A stretch of DNA of 64,000 nt from Psychrobacter proteolyticus (GCF_003350005.1 NZ_QLKS01000001.1:124001-188000); one strand, 5' to 3'; counted from the first letter of the stretch, positions 1-8,953 are shown. Translations and numbers: made by a program. Notes: generated by a model from the letters alone, not told the origin.

Positions 1-1062
1 TTTGTCATCTTCTAAAATATCAAAAAACCCTTCGGCATAGGTCAATGCATTATTGATCTGGTCGTAGATGCGGTGCAATTGACGGATAGGGGCGGCGACA
101 TTTTGAAATAGCATGACATGAAACAAAATCATACCAATGGTCATCTCACCTTGTAGCACAAAATAAGCGGTGAGAAGGATGATAACCACCACCCCAATCT
201 GCTCGATAAAGGTTTTGATGGCATCATAAATAAAGCCAATACTACGAATGCGCAGTTGATTGTCCGTCATTTCCTTTTGAATGGCTAAGTGCTTTTCAGC
301 CTCGATAGATTCACGGACAAAGGATTTCACCACGCTGATTGAATTAATCAAAGAGATCACCAAACCGCTTTTGGCTTCTCGAAACCCGCGCATCTGCCGA
401 CGAAAACCTTGCAGACGGCGTGCTTGCTTTTGACTGATAAAAAAGTAAATGGGTATGATAATAAGACCGACCATGCCAACCCAAAAATTGGTCGAAAACA
501 TGATAATAAGTGCCACAATTGCATTGGCAAATAGCGGTAGCATGTCGATAAAGAAGTTTTGCACGAGGCTGGTTAAGCTGCTGACACCGTAATCGATACG
601 GGTTTGCAGTTTGCCACTGTCATTCTCACTGCTGGTATAGAACGCCATCCGGTAAGTAAGGATGCGTTCAATGATTTTTTGAGACAGATCACGAGATAAG
701 TTGATACGAATCTTTTCACCAAAAAAACGCTGACCAAAAGAGATAAATATCGACAGGATCTCTTTGGTCAGGAGGACAGCGCTAATAATCCCTAGCATTC
801 GCAGACCTGCCTGCCATGGCTCGGTAAGCGTGGCAATTTCGGTCAACGTATCAACGGTATAACGCAGCACAAACGCATTAACCTGAGCGGTAAAGGAGCC
901 TAGGGCGGTCAGCACTAAGGTGGCAATGATAAGTACGCGGTAAGGTTTAGCAAATACCGCCAGTTTTTTTAGAATATCCCACAGCAGTGCCCGCCGTTCT
1001 TTTTTTTCGACGGGAGGCTTTTTGTCCAACTGTACGCGGCGGGGTTGGGGAGATGTCGGCAT
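1..1062 (-). CDS. ABC exporter, transmembrane domain (partial)
   Basis: This is the N-terminal 354 codons of an ABC-type exporter half-transporter; the reading frame stays open to the window edge, so the ATPase domain lies outside. After a basic N-terminus (MPTSPQPRRVQLDKK) come several hydrophobic helices (for example IIATLVLTALGSFTAQ, VALIIMFSTNFWVGMVG, VVVIILTAYFVLQ) with the coupling and helical segments typical of the type 1 exporter fold, such as FFGEKIRINLSRDLSQ. The family uses ATP to move lipids, peptides or drugs outwards across the inner membrane; the substrate cannot be told from this half. The ATG at 1062 is the only reasonable start but has no clear Shine-Dalgarno sequence. The HEPN-like gene ends only 32 bases upstream, so a promoter of its own would have to lie within or beyond that gene. 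Confidence 0.85.
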   Translation of the reverse strand, partial: MPTSPQPRRVQLDKKPPVEKKERRALLWDILKKLAVFAKPYRVLIIATLVLTALGSFTAQVNAFVLRYTVDTLTEIATLTEPWQAGLRMLGIISAVLLTKEILSIFISFGQRFFGEKIRINLSRDLSQKIIERILTYRMAFYTSSENDSGKLQTRIDYGVSSLTSLVQNFFIDMLPLFANAIVALIIMFSTNFWVGMVGLIIIPIYFFISQKQARRLQGFRRQMRGFREAKSGLVISLINSISVVKSFVRESIEAEKHLAIQKEMTDNQLRIRSIGFIYDAIKTFIEQIGVVVIILLTAYFVLQGEMTIGMILFHVMLFQNVAAPIRQLHRIYDQINNALTYAEGFFDILEDDK

Positions 1063-1094
1063 ATGTAATTTTTATAATTTTATTTCAAGTTTTT

Positions 1095-1859
1095 CTAAAT
1101 TTCAGGATAATCGTCTAAAGGACTTTGACAAAGGGTTATGGTATCGTCTTCGAAGTGTATTGCTATCTTTCTTGCTATTAGCCTCATGCGATGAAAACAA
1201 ATAATTGCTTCAATTAAAGTTACATCATCTGGATGAGCTTCATGAGTCAGTGTATTCCTTCTATTTGAAATATCCTCATATGCTTTTACCCATTCTTCGG
1301 GTATAGGTTCTACACCAAGTTTATTCCAATTATTAACTCTGTTTCTTACGCCCATTCTCTCATGCTTATTTTGCTCACGTTCAAGAATTCCCGCAAGTAG
1401 CTTGTCTGAACCCCTATTAAGAATGTCTTTTAAAGAAACTTTCTCATCTAGAAAATTTTCCTTATTTTTATCTAATAATTTTTTATACAAGTCGAATTCA
1501 TAAGCTTCAAGAAGGCAGAAGTTGTATAGAATTATTTGAGTACCTACTATATGTTCAATAGGTGTAAATTCTTTCTCATGACCAAATTTTACACCGCCAT
1601 GTTCTGAAATATCAGAGGGTTCAGGTTCTCTAAAGATCAAAGAAATAGTTACACTTAACTCATTTGATAAATCATGTACCAACGGTAATAGTTTTTCATC
1701 TAAGTCTGGTCTATTAGCTGCAGTAGACAAACAAGGAGAGGTAGACCATGCTTCTTTATCCCAATTCATCATTTTTTTTGCTGAAATTGCTAAATCCGAC
1801 GTTCTTACTGCTGAAAGTGTAAACAAATTCATTCGTTCAATGACTTCATTAAATACCAT
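1095..1859 (-). CDS. HEPN-like hypothetical protein
   Basis: A 254-residue protein that I do not recognise as a named family. It is soluble and helical-looking, with no signal peptide or membrane segment. Near the C-terminus it has an R-N-x3-H motif (RNTLTHEA, Arg201 to His206) followed by a long amphipathic helix. This matches the R(N/D/H)x4-6H signature of HEPN domains, many of which are RNases in toxin-antitoxin, abortive-infection or CRISPR ancillary systems. The coding sequence is visibly more AT-rich than prpF on one side and the ABC exporter on the other, which suggests recent acquisition. No partner nucleotidyltransferase or antitoxin gene is adjacent. The HEPN reading is inference from one motif; the function is unknown. 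Confidence 0.6.
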   Translation of the reverse strand: MVFNEVIERMNLFTLSAVRTSDLAISAKKMMNWDKEAWSTSPCLSTAANRPDLDEKLLPLVHDLSNELSVTISLIFREPEPSDISEHGGVKFGHEKEFTPIEHIVGTQIILYNFCLLEAYEFDLYKKLLDKNKENFLDEKVSLKDILNRGSDKLLAGILEREQNKHERMGVRNRVNNWNKLGVEPIPEEWVKAYEDISNRRNTLTHEAHPDDVTLIEAIICFHRMRLIARKIAIHFEDDTITLCQSPLDDYPEI

Positions 1860-1932
1860 ATAATTTTAGCCTTTATTTTATTAATCTAGCTATTGGAGGT
1901 TTAAAATATGTCAGAGAACAATATCATCAAAA

Positions 1933-3204
1933 TTAAAATGCATCCGCTGGCACAAAAACTTCACCAACCATGATACGCCTTGCTGAGCGGCTCATCGACA
2001 CTTTTTTGGCCTGCCAGCGGCCATCGACCAGTTCAGTCTTACCACCTACGAGTAATGTACCTGATGGATGGCCAAAACGTACCTCTGTCAGCTCGCCAGC
2101 GCCTGCTGCTTGATTGACGAGTGTGCCTTGTGTGGTTGCCGCAGCGGCGATAGCAACTGCTGCTGTACCCATCATGGCGTGATGCAATTGACCCATACTC
2201 ATGGCACGTACGACTAAGTCAATCTCTTCTGCATCGACCGACTTACCACTAGAGGCGGTATAGCTCTGTGCTGCACCTACCCAAGCGACCTTAGGAATAT
2301 GCTGGCTGGTCTGTGCCTCGCTCACGTCTTTGAATAATCCCATCGCAACGCCGCCTGTGGCACGGATTTTCTCAAGTTTGGCAAGTAGCTCACCATCGCT
2401 ATTGATGTCACCATCGCTATTGATGTCACCTTGTAATTCAGTACCCGTAAAGCCTAAATCTTCAGCTTTCATAAAGATGGTTGGGATACCTGCGCTGATA
2501 AAGGTGGCTTTGACGCTATCAGCATTTAGACCGCAGTCTGTCACATCGAAGTCATCGACTAAGTTACCAGTAGGGAACATATCGCTAGTGGCATCTACAG
2601 GATCGATAAACTCAATTTTGACTTCAGCTGCTGGGAAAGTCACTCCGTCTAATTCAAAATCGCCCGTCTCTTGAACCTGTACTTTGTTATTTGCGTCTTT
2701 ATAGACTGGCACATGGGCAATGATGGTTTTTCCGATATTTTCTTGCCAAATGCGTACTTCACAAATACCACTATCTACATCTTCATCGATGCTGTTATCA
2801 ATCTTGTCAGCATCAACTAGACCCATATTAATGGCACAGGCACCAACGGCCGCGGTTAAGTTGCCACAGTTACCCGCCCAGTCAATCATTGGCTTGGCAA
2901 TATTGACTTGTCCGAACAGGTAATTTACATCATGGTCTGGTCTGTCAGAGGCTGATAAAATAACCGTCTTTGAGGTACTAGAGCTGCCATTACCCAATCC
3001 ATCGATTTGCTTGCCGTAAGGATCTGGGCTGCCGATGACCCGTAATAGGAAGTTATCACGTGACTTGCCAGCGACTTGGCAACACTCAGGTAAATCAGAT
3101 AGTTTAAAGAACGTACCTTTTGAGGTACCACCGCGCATATAGGTAGCAGGAACGGATATTTGCGGGGCAAAAGAGGGTTTTGATTTAGAATTGGTTTGGG
3201 CCAC
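1933..3204 (-). CDS. prpF: 2-methylaconitate isomerase PrpF
   Basis: PrpF (423 residues, the usual length is about 390-400) acts with AcnD in the methylcitrate cycle, isomerising the trans-2-methylaconitate released by AcnD to the cis form so that propionate carbon can be used. The N-terminal VPATYMRGGTSKGTFF and the later CGNLTAAVGA and HPSGT segments are hallmarks of the PrpF/DUF453 family, a diaminopimelate-epimerase-like fold. The start is GTG at 3204, preceded by AAAAAGGA about ten bases upstream. A perfect 18-base tandem duplication adds a repeated GDINSD hexapeptide near residue 260. The gene is separated from acnD by a toxin-antitoxin pair, an unusual break in the prp order. Confidence 0.93.
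   Translation of the reverse strand: MAQTNSKSKPSFAPQISVPATYMRGGTSKGTFFKLSDLPECCQVAGKSRDNFLLRVIGSPDPYGKQIDGLGNGSSSTSKTVILSASDRPDHDVNYLFGQVNIAKPMIDWAGNCGNLTAAVGACAINMGLVDADKIDNSIDEDVDSGICEVRIWQENIGKTIIAHVPVYKDANNKVQVQETGDFELDGVTFPAAEVKIEFIDPVDATSDMFPTGNLVDDFDVTDCGLNADSVKATFISAGIPTIFMKAEDLGFTGTELQGDINSDGDINSDGELLAKLEKIRATGGVAMGLFKDVSEAQTSQHIPKVAWVGAAQSYTASSGKSVDAEEIDLVVRAMSMGQLHHAMMGTAAVAIAAAATTQGTLVNQAAGAGELTEVRFGHPSGTLLVGGKTELVDGRWQAKKVSMSRSARRIMVGEVFVPADAF
2391..2426. repeat. 18-bp tandem duplication inside prpF
   Basis: Two perfect copies of caccatcgctattgatgt lie head to tail, with four bases of a third. The repeat is in frame and duplicates the residues GDINSD in a predicted surface loop. 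It is compatible with replication slippage and leaves the frame intact. Confidence 0.95.
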
Positions 3205-3284
3205 TGTATTAAGTCCTTTTTATATTGTTATAAGATTAGGTATGGTGCCATCAGCAAGCAAACATGTACGATTAAAAACGCTCG

Positions 3285-3545
3285 TTAATAATGATAGCGA
3301 CAAGAAATAATCGTGAGGTAGTTATCATCGACGGCATATACCAACCGATTGGCGTCATCGATGCGTCTTGACCAAAATCCGGATAGGTTTTCTTTTAGGG
3401 GTTCAGGCTTGCCAATGCCTTCAAACGGATTACGCTTACATTCGGTGATGAGTTTGTTAATGCGTTTGAGTGTTTTTTTGTCTTGCGTTTGCCAGTATAG
3501 ATAGTCTTTCCACGCAGCATCTGTCCATGCTAGTTGTTCACTCAT
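3285..3545 (-). CDS. yoeB: YoeB-family mRNA interferase toxin
   Basis: An 86-residue toxin of the YoeB/RelE superfamily, which cleaves mRNA in the ribosomal A site. The family landmarks are present: an N-terminal W-x-A-W-x-D-Y-x-Y-W segment (AWTDAAWKDYLYWQ), the KPEPLK loop with Glu48, Arg61 after FWSRR, and the C-terminal SCRYHY ending in the catalytic His-Tyr pair. I chose the ATG at 3545, which has AAAGG eight bases upstream and gives the normal family length (about 84). A longer frame from a TTG at 3590 would overlap the antitoxin stop and lacks support. The toxin follows its antitoxin with a 41-base gap, in the standard antitoxin-first order. Confidence 0.93.
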   Translation of the reverse strand: MSEQLAWTDAAWKDYLYWQTQDKKTLKRINKLITECKRNPFEGIGKPEPLKENLSGFWSRRIDDANRLVYAVDDNYLTIISCRYHY

Positions 3546-3586
3546 TGTTAGAACCTTTGCCTTTGGATGGATTACAGTCTTTGAGT

Positions 3587-3913
3587 TCAAGCATTTTCAA
3601 TGTCGCTATCCATAAGCTCATTGTCATCGCTGCTACCATCACCTTTATCACTATCTTCTACCGTATCAATTAGCTCACGCGTAACAGTCTTGCCAGCTTT
3701 ATATTGGGCAATAGAGTCCGCTAAGTGCGCCGCATTAGCAGGAGATTTTAGTAGATAAACGGTTTCCATCAGGCTATTGTAATAATCAAGCGACATCACA
3801 ACGGCATCATCAGCATCACGGCGGGTCACGATAGTGGCGTTGGCATCATCGTTTACCGTATCTAGGACGGACTTTAGGTGCTTTCTGGCTTCTGAAAAAC
3901 TAACGACCCTCAT
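3587..3913 (-). CDS. yefM: YefM/Phd-family antitoxin
   Basis: A 108-residue antitoxin whose N-terminal part (MRVVSFSEARKHLKSVLD, then VTRRDADDAVVMSLDYYNSL) is the DNA-binding YefM/Phd fold. The family neutralises YoeB through its C-terminal region and represses its own operon. The protein is longer than the usual 80-90 residues: the last 30 or so are strongly acidic (EDSDKGDGSSDDNELMDSD), a tail not typical of YefM. The ATG at 3913 has a strong Shine-Dalgarno sequence (AAAGGAG, six bases away). A TGTACA-type inverted repeat lies 33 bases upstream and is the likely autoregulatory operator. Confidence 0.92.
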   Translation of the reverse strand: MRVVSFSEARKHLKSVLDTVNDDANATIVTRRDADDAVVMSLDYYNSLMETVYLLKSPANAAHLADSIAQYKAGKTVTRELIDTVEDSDKGDGSSDDNELMDSDIENA

Positions 3914-3945
3914 GGCTTACTCCTTTCATGATATTCTGCATAACT

Positions 3946-3963
3946 TGTACAATATATAGTACA
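3946..3963. promoter_or_regulatory. Probable YefM operator
   Basis: The inverted repeat TGTAC-N8-GTACA lies 33 bases upstream of the antitoxin start; its left half contains TGTACA. E. coli YefM is known to bind operators with a TGTACA core, so autorepression by the YefM-YoeB complex is a reasonable inference. Confidence 0.6.
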
Positions 3964-4141
3964 TATTACGCCATTAATTAAGTAAACTCAATATTTAGCT
4001 ACTATCCAATACTTAGGAGTAAGTAATAAAACTCAGTGTATAGAACGCAAAAGCAAATAAAAGCCGATGTCATATAAGGTTATACAACATCGGCGACTTC
4101 TATACTTTTCTATTTATCATGCTAAAACCTACAAGAGACTC

Positions 4142-6799
4142 TTAGACAATATCTAAAGTCCCTTCGATAAACTCTTTAGCAAAGCGTTGTAGCATACCAC
4201 CTGCGTTGTACATTTTCACTTCATCAGCCGTATCTAAGCGGCAGATAATCGGCGTCTCAGTGGTACTACCATCGGCACGATGGATTACTAGAGTCATCAA
4301 CCCGCCAGCAGAGACTTCACCTGTGATATCAAAGGTTTCCGTACCATCGATATTTAGCGTATGGCGAGTCGTACCTTCTTCGAACTGTAAAGGTAGCGCT
4401 CCCATGCCAACTAAGTTTTGACGATGAATACGCTCAAAGTCCTCAGCGACGACGGCTTCTACGCCAGCGAGACGCACGCCTTTGGCAGCCCAGTCACGGC
4501 TTGAGCCTTGACCATAGCCATCACCTGCGATGATGATAAGCGGCTGCTCACGGTTCATATAGGTCTCAATTGCCTCCCACATGCGCATGACTTGACCTTC
4601 TGGTTCGACGCGCGCCAGTGAGCCTTGGACAACTTCGCCATCTTCATCGCGTACCATTTCGTTCAATAGTTTAGGGTTGGCAAAAGTGGCACGTTGCGCG
4701 GTTAAATGGTCGCCGCGATGGGTCGCGTATGAGTTGTAGTCCTCAGCAGGCAAGCCCATAGTATCGAGGTACTCACCAGCTGCTGATGAGCCAAGAATAG
4801 CATTTGAGGGTGACATATGGTCGGTTGTGATGTTATCACCAAGAACTGCAAGCGGACGTAGGCCTGTCAGTTTATTTTTCTTGGCCATTTTGCCTTCCCA
4901 ATACGGCGGACGGCGAATATAGGTCGTCATTTCACGCCAGTCATACAATGGGCTTAGTGCCTTACCTGTGTCTTTTTTGGCTTCATCAAACATTGGGATA
5001 TATACGGCATTGAATTGCTCAGGCTTAACAGCCGCGGCAACAATAGCATCTACTTCTTCATCATCAAACCAGATGTCTTTTAGATACACGTCATTGCCGT
5101 CTTGGTCTTTGCCCAATGAGTCTTTTTCGATATCAAAACGGATGTTACCAGCGATGGCATAAGCAATAACCAGTGGCGGCGATGCCAAAAATGCTTGCTT
5201 GGCATACGGATGGATACGACCGTCGAAGTTACGGTTGCCAGAGAGTACTGCTGTGGTAAATAAATCATTGTCGATGATTTCTTTTTCGATATCAGGGTCT
5301 AGCGCACCGCTCATACCGTTACAGGTCGTACAAGCGAAACCGACTACATCAAAGCCAATTTCTTGCAATTCTGGCATTAGACCAGCTTCTTCTAAATACA
5401 TTTTGACGGTTTTTGAGCCGGGTGCGAGTGATGATTTAACCCAAGGCTTACGCAATAAACCTTTAGCATTCGCGTTACGAGCGACAAGGCCTGCGGCTAC
5501 CATGTTGCGTGGGTTTGAAGTATTGGTACAGCTGGTGATAGCAGCGATAATCACTGCGCCATCTGGCATGAGACCGTCTTTAGGTTCAGGCAGTTTTTCG
5601 TCAGCGCCATGAGCAATACCTTTGGCAACCAAGTCAGTAGTCGATACACGGGCATGTGGTCGCGATGGGCCTGCCATATTACGTACGACTGATGACAAAT
5701 CAAACTCAAGGACGCGTGCGTATTCGGCTTTTTCCATGCCGTCAGCCCATAAGCCCGTTTGCTTGGCATACTGCTCAACCAATTTAATCTGTTCCTCAGA
5801 GCGACCAGTCAAACGTAGATAATCAGTGGTTTGCTCATCGATATAGAACATCGCGGCAGTGGCACCATATTCAGGCGTCATATTGGAGATAGAAGCGCGG
5901 TCACCGACGCTTAGCTGGCGTGCACCGTCACCGAAGAATTCGATATAGGTAGAGACCACACCTGCGTCGCGTAAGAACTCAGTCATCGCCAGTACGAGAT
6001 CCGTACCGGTAATGCCTTTTTGCAATTTGCCTGTTAATTTAACACCCACATAATCAGGTAGGCGCATATATGATGGGTTACCTAGCATGACGCTTTCGGC
6101 TTCTAGACCGCCAACCCCGATTGAGATCACACCTAGTGCATCGACCATCGGCGTATGGCTATCAGTACCAACTAGCGTATCGGCAAACGCGACTTCTTCA
6201 CCGGATTTGTTGTGCACGACCTGTACGACAGGTGACATTTTCTCTAAGTTAATCTGATGCATAATGCCATTACCAGGCGGTACGACGTTTACATTGTCAA
6301 AGGCATACTGACACCAGTTGATGAAGTGAAAACGGTCATCGTTGCGGCGCTCTTCAATCGCGCGGTTTTTCTCAAACGCGTCATCTTCGAAGCCTGCGTG
6401 CTCAACGGCCAATGAATGGTCAACGATAAGCTGAGTTGGCACGATAGGGTTTACTTTAGACGGATCACCGCCTTGCTCAGCGATAGCATCACGCAAACCT
6501 GCCAAATCAACAAAGGCCGTCTGACCCAAGATATCATGACAGACCACGCGGGCAGGGTACCAAGGAAAGTCTAGATCTTGCTTGCCTTCGATATGCTGTT
6601 TTAGCGCATCGGTTAGCTCTTCTGGTGGGCAACGGCGTACTAGGTTTTCACACAATACTTTTGAGCAAAATGGTAGTTTGTCATAAGCGCCAGCTTCGAT
6701 ACTCTCGACGGCCTCGCGGGTGTCAAAGTAATAAAGGTCAGTACCGGGAAGTGGCTTTTTGAATTGTTCGTTCATTGGTTGTACTAGGGCGTTGTCCAT
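4142..6799 (-). CDS. acnD: Fe/S-dependent 2-methylcitrate dehydratase AcnD
   Basis: AcnD (885 residues) belongs to the aconitase A family but serves the methylcitrate cycle, dehydrating 2-methylcitrate to 2-methylaconitate; PrpF then isomerises the product. The aconitase cluster ligands are visible as SCTNTSNP and ACTTCNGMSG, and the C-terminal swivel domain has GDGYGQGSSRDWAAKGVRLAG, of which GSSRDWA is the substrate-binding signature. Length and linkage to prpC and prpF separate it from housekeeping AcnA. The start is ATG at 6799 with AAAGGTGA just upstream. It is followed by a gap of 228 bases and then the yefM-yoeB pair, so co-transcription with prpF would have to cross that module. Confidence 0.95.
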   Translation of the reverse strand: MDNALVQPMNEQFKKPLPGTDLYYFDTREAVESIEAGAYDKLPFCSKVLCENLVRRCPPEELTDALKQHIEGKQDLDFPWYPARVVCHDILGQTAFVDLAGLRDAIAEQGGDPSKVNPIVPTQLIVDHSLAVEHAGFEDDAFEKNRAIEERRNDDRFHFINWCQYAFDNVNVVPPGNGIMHQINLEKMSPVVQVVHNKSGEEVAFADTLVGTDSHTPMVDALGVISIGVGGLEAESVMLGNPSYMRLPDYVGVKLTGKLQKGITGTDLVLAMTEFLRDAGVVSTYIEFFGDGARQLSVGDRASISNMTPEYGATAAMFYIDEQTTDYLRLTGRSEEQIKLVEQYAKQTGLWADGMEKAEYARVLEFDLSSVVRNMAGPSRPHARVSTTDLVAKGIAHGADEKLPEPKDGLMPDGAVIIAAITSCTNTSNPRNMVAAGLVARNANAKGLLRKPWVKSSLAPGSKTVKMYLEEAGLMPELQEIGFDVVGFACTTCNGMSGALDPDIEKEIIDNDLFTTAVLSGNRNFDGRIHPYAKQAFLASPPLVIAYAIAGNIRFDIEKDSLGKDQDGNDVYLKDIWFDDEEVDAIVAAAVKPEQFNAVYIPMFDEAKKDTGKALSPLYDWREMTTYIRRPPYWEGKMAKKNKLTGLRPLAVLGDNITTDHMSPSNAILGSSAAGEYLDTMGLPAEDYNSYATHRGDHLTAQRATFANPKLLNEMVRDEDGEVVQGSLARVEPEGQVMRMWEAIETYMNREQPLIIIAGDGYGQGSSRDWAAKGVRLAGVEAVVAEDFERIHRQNLVGMGALPLQFEEGTTRHTLNIDGTETFDITGEVSAGGLMTLVIHRADGSTTETPIICRLDTADEVKMYNAGGMLQRFAKEFIEGTLDIV

Positions 6800-7007
6800 A
6801 AGTCACCTTTGGCTGTTGGCTAATTATAATAAGTAGTTAAGCGTTGATATCGGGTAAAAATTCATTCCTTTAGCAAAATCATCGTTTGCTTTTGTAGGCT
6901 TTGCTAAAGAAGCGATATTGAAAATTAAAAGGGCATAGTCTATAAAAAAGATAGTGTATGACGATTAAACCTGAAAAACTCATAGCAAGGCTCAATCATC
7001 ATACCTA

Positions 7008-7035
7008 TATCAGCTAGCACTGCCGCTAGCTGATA
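7008..7035. repeat. Perfect inverted repeat between prpC and acnD
   Basis: Two 11-base arms (TATCAGCTAGC and its complement) flank a six-base loop, 37 bases beyond the prpC stop. There is no T-tract on the minus strand, so it is a poor intrinsic terminator. In the transcript it would form a stable hairpin that could protect the prpC 3' end or set the prpC:acnD ratio; that role is inference. Confidence 0.75.
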
Positions 7036-7072
7036 GTAAGTACGTAACAATAACTATTTAAAAGGAATCAAC

Positions 7073-8200
7073 TTAACGCGCACTCATCTCTGGTACAGGA
7101 CGCAGCTCTTCACCGGTATATTCCGCACTTGGACGAATGATACGGTTATTGGCACGTTGCTCAAACACGTGTGCTGCCCAACCAGTCAATCGTGAGCAGA
7201 CAAAGATAGGGGTGAACAGTTTGGTTGGAATACCCATGAAGTGATAGGCAGAAGCATGGAAAAAGTCAGCATTACAGAACAGTTTTTTCTCACGCCACAT
7301 GACTTCTTCACAGCGTACTGATACTGGGTACAACACTTCGTCACCAACGTCCGCAGCTAGCTTCTCAGCCCAACCTTTAATCACCACGTTACGTGGATCT
7401 GACTCGCTATAGATCGCATGACCAAAGCCCATGATTTTGTCTTTACGAGCTAACATACCCATCATCTCTTCTTCAGCTTCATCAGGTGAGCTAAAGCCTT
7501 CAATCATATCCATCGCAGCTTCATTCGCTCCACCATGCAATGGTCCGCGTAGTGAACCGATTGCACCAGTAATACAAGAATGAATGTCAGATAAGGTAGA
7601 TGCACACACACGAGCGGTAAAGGTCGACGCGTTAAACTCATGCTCTGCATAAAGGATCAGCGAGACGTTCATCACTTTTTCGTGTAGCTCGTTTGGTTTT
7701 TCGCCTTTGAGCAAATGTAAGAAATGTCCGCCAATAGTGGCATCATCTGTATCGGTCTCGATACGTACATTATCGTGAGTAAAACGATACCAATAGTTGA
7801 TAATCGACGGAAAGGCCGCTAGCATACGGTCAGTTTGATCGTTTTGCTGAGCAAAATCAGTTTCGGTCTCAAGGTTGCCAAGCATGGAGCAGCCAGTACG
7901 TAGCACATCCATTGGATGCGCATCAGCTGGGATACGTTCAAGCACGTCTTTAAGTGCTTGTGGTAGGCCGCGTAAGCTTTTTAGTTTGGCTTGATAGGCA
8001 TCAAGCTCGCTTTGAGTAGGCAAGTTGCCATATAGCAGTAAATAAGCCACTTCTTCAAAAATACATTTATCTGCCAGCTCTGATACATCATAACCGCGAT
8101 AGGTCAGACCGGAGCCTGATTTGCCGACGGTAGATAGAGAGGTTTTACCAGCGACTTGTCCACGTAGACCTGCGCCTGAAAGTTCTTTCTGTGCTGCCAT
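7073..8200 (-). CDS. prpC: 2-methylcitrate synthase PrpC
   Basis: PrpC (375 residues) condenses propionyl-CoA with oxaloacetate to 2-methylcitrate, the first committed step of the cycle. It is a citrate-synthase-family enzyme of the short type. Catalytic regions are visible: the first His region in GPLHGGANEAAMDM, the second in MGFGHAIYSESDPR, and the catalytic Asp region in NADFFHASAYHFMGIP. The N-terminal GLRGQVAGKTSLSTVGKSG is characteristic of PrpC rather than GltA, as is placement between prpB and acnD. The ATG at 8200 has AAAGGAATG shortly upstream. Confidence 0.95.
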   Translation of the reverse strand: MAAQKELSGAGLRGQVAGKTSLSTVGKSGSGLTYRGYDVSELADKCIFEEVAYLLLYGNLPTQSELDAYQAKLKSLRGLPQALKDVLERIPADAHPMDVLRTGCSMLGNLETETDFAQQNDQTDRMLAAFPSIINYWYRFTHDNVRIETDTDDATIGGHFLHLLKGEKPNELHEKVMNVSLILYAEHEFNASTFTARVCASTLSDIHSCITGAIGSLRGPLHGGANEAAMDMIEGFSSPDEAEEEMMGMLARKDKIMGFGHAIYSESDPRNVVIKGWAEKLAADVGDEVLYPVSVRCEEVMWREKKLFCNADFFHASAYHFMGIPTKLFTPIFVCSRLTGWAAHVFEQRANNRIIRPSAEYTGEELRPVPEMSAR

Positions 8201-8296
8201 GTTTACATTCCTTTTGTTGGTAGCTTTTTTGAGTGAAAACAGTGTTTCTGATAATAAATTTATTGGTTAATGACTGACTATAGCGCCAGTTTAGCG

Positions 8297-8953
8297 TTAT
8301 GCAGGCTGTTCAGGCTGTGGACCGTCTAAATCGACGTTACAACGCTCAAATTCAGCTTCAATAGGGCCATTTAAGACTTCCATTGCGCTGCCTTCGCCTT
8401 CTGCATTGTTGATCTTCATATATTTGGCACCCAGTGGTGACTCCATAAATGTCTGAATCTCAGTCATTTCTTCTGGGGTAGGGTCAGCCATTGGCGTTGC
8501 TACTTCTTCGCCATTCATGACACGTAATTGCTCATTGCCAAAAGCAAGCAGTTTTTTCCCTACATCCGACGTATAAAAGTCATCTAACTCTTTTAACTCC
8601 GCATCGGTAAACTGACTCTTATAAAAGCGATCGACTTCGGTTTTACCCAAGTCTTTGTCTCGCGACTCAAGGCAACTAACTTGCTCTTCACTGAGCGCAC
8701 CGCTATTGATGATTGGTGCAAACAATAGGCTGTTGACGGTATCTAATGTAATCGTCGTCATGATCAAATCGTTTTGAGCATCAGTCTCTGATGTTGCAGC
8801 TTCGCTTTCGCTAACAACAGTCTCGCTCGTATCACTGGTAGTATCATCAACGGTTTCTGGTGTTTTATCACAGCCTGTCATGAATAACAGCGCCGCAAGC
8901 GTGCTACTAAGTAGTGAGGATTTGACAACCGTATGAGCAGTAAAAAATGGCAT
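8297..8953 (-). CDS. DUF2059-like lipoprotein
   Basis: A 218-residue exported protein of unknown function sitting between prpB and prpC. The N-terminus has a hydrophobic stretch ending in LLFMTGC, an acceptable lipobox with Cys28 as the acylated residue, followed by an acidic Thr/Ser-rich linker. The second half contains FTDAELKELDDFYTSDVGKK and a second ETFMESPLGAKY-like segment (actual residues IQTFMESPLGAKYMK), which match the repeated helical pattern of DUF2059 proteins. It runs in the same direction as the prp genes with gaps of about 100 bases on both sides, so it may be co-transcribed with them, but no link to propionate metabolism is evident. Confidence 0.75.
   Translation of the reverse strand: MPFFTAHTVVKSSLLSSTLAALLFMTGCDKTPETVDDTTSDTSETVVSESEAATSETDAQNDLIMTTITLDTVNSLLFAPIINSGALSEEQVSCLESRDKDLGKTEVDRFYKSQFTDAELKELDDFYTSDVGKKLLAFGNEQLRVMNGEEVATPMADPTPEEMTEIQTFMESPLGAKYMKINNAEGEGSAMEVLNGPIEAEFERCNVDLDGPQPEQPA

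Noticed and set aside
5199-5612. 137-residue ORF antisense to acnD
   Set aside because: It mirrors the codon pattern of acnD and shows no family resemblance; the acnD frame is certain.
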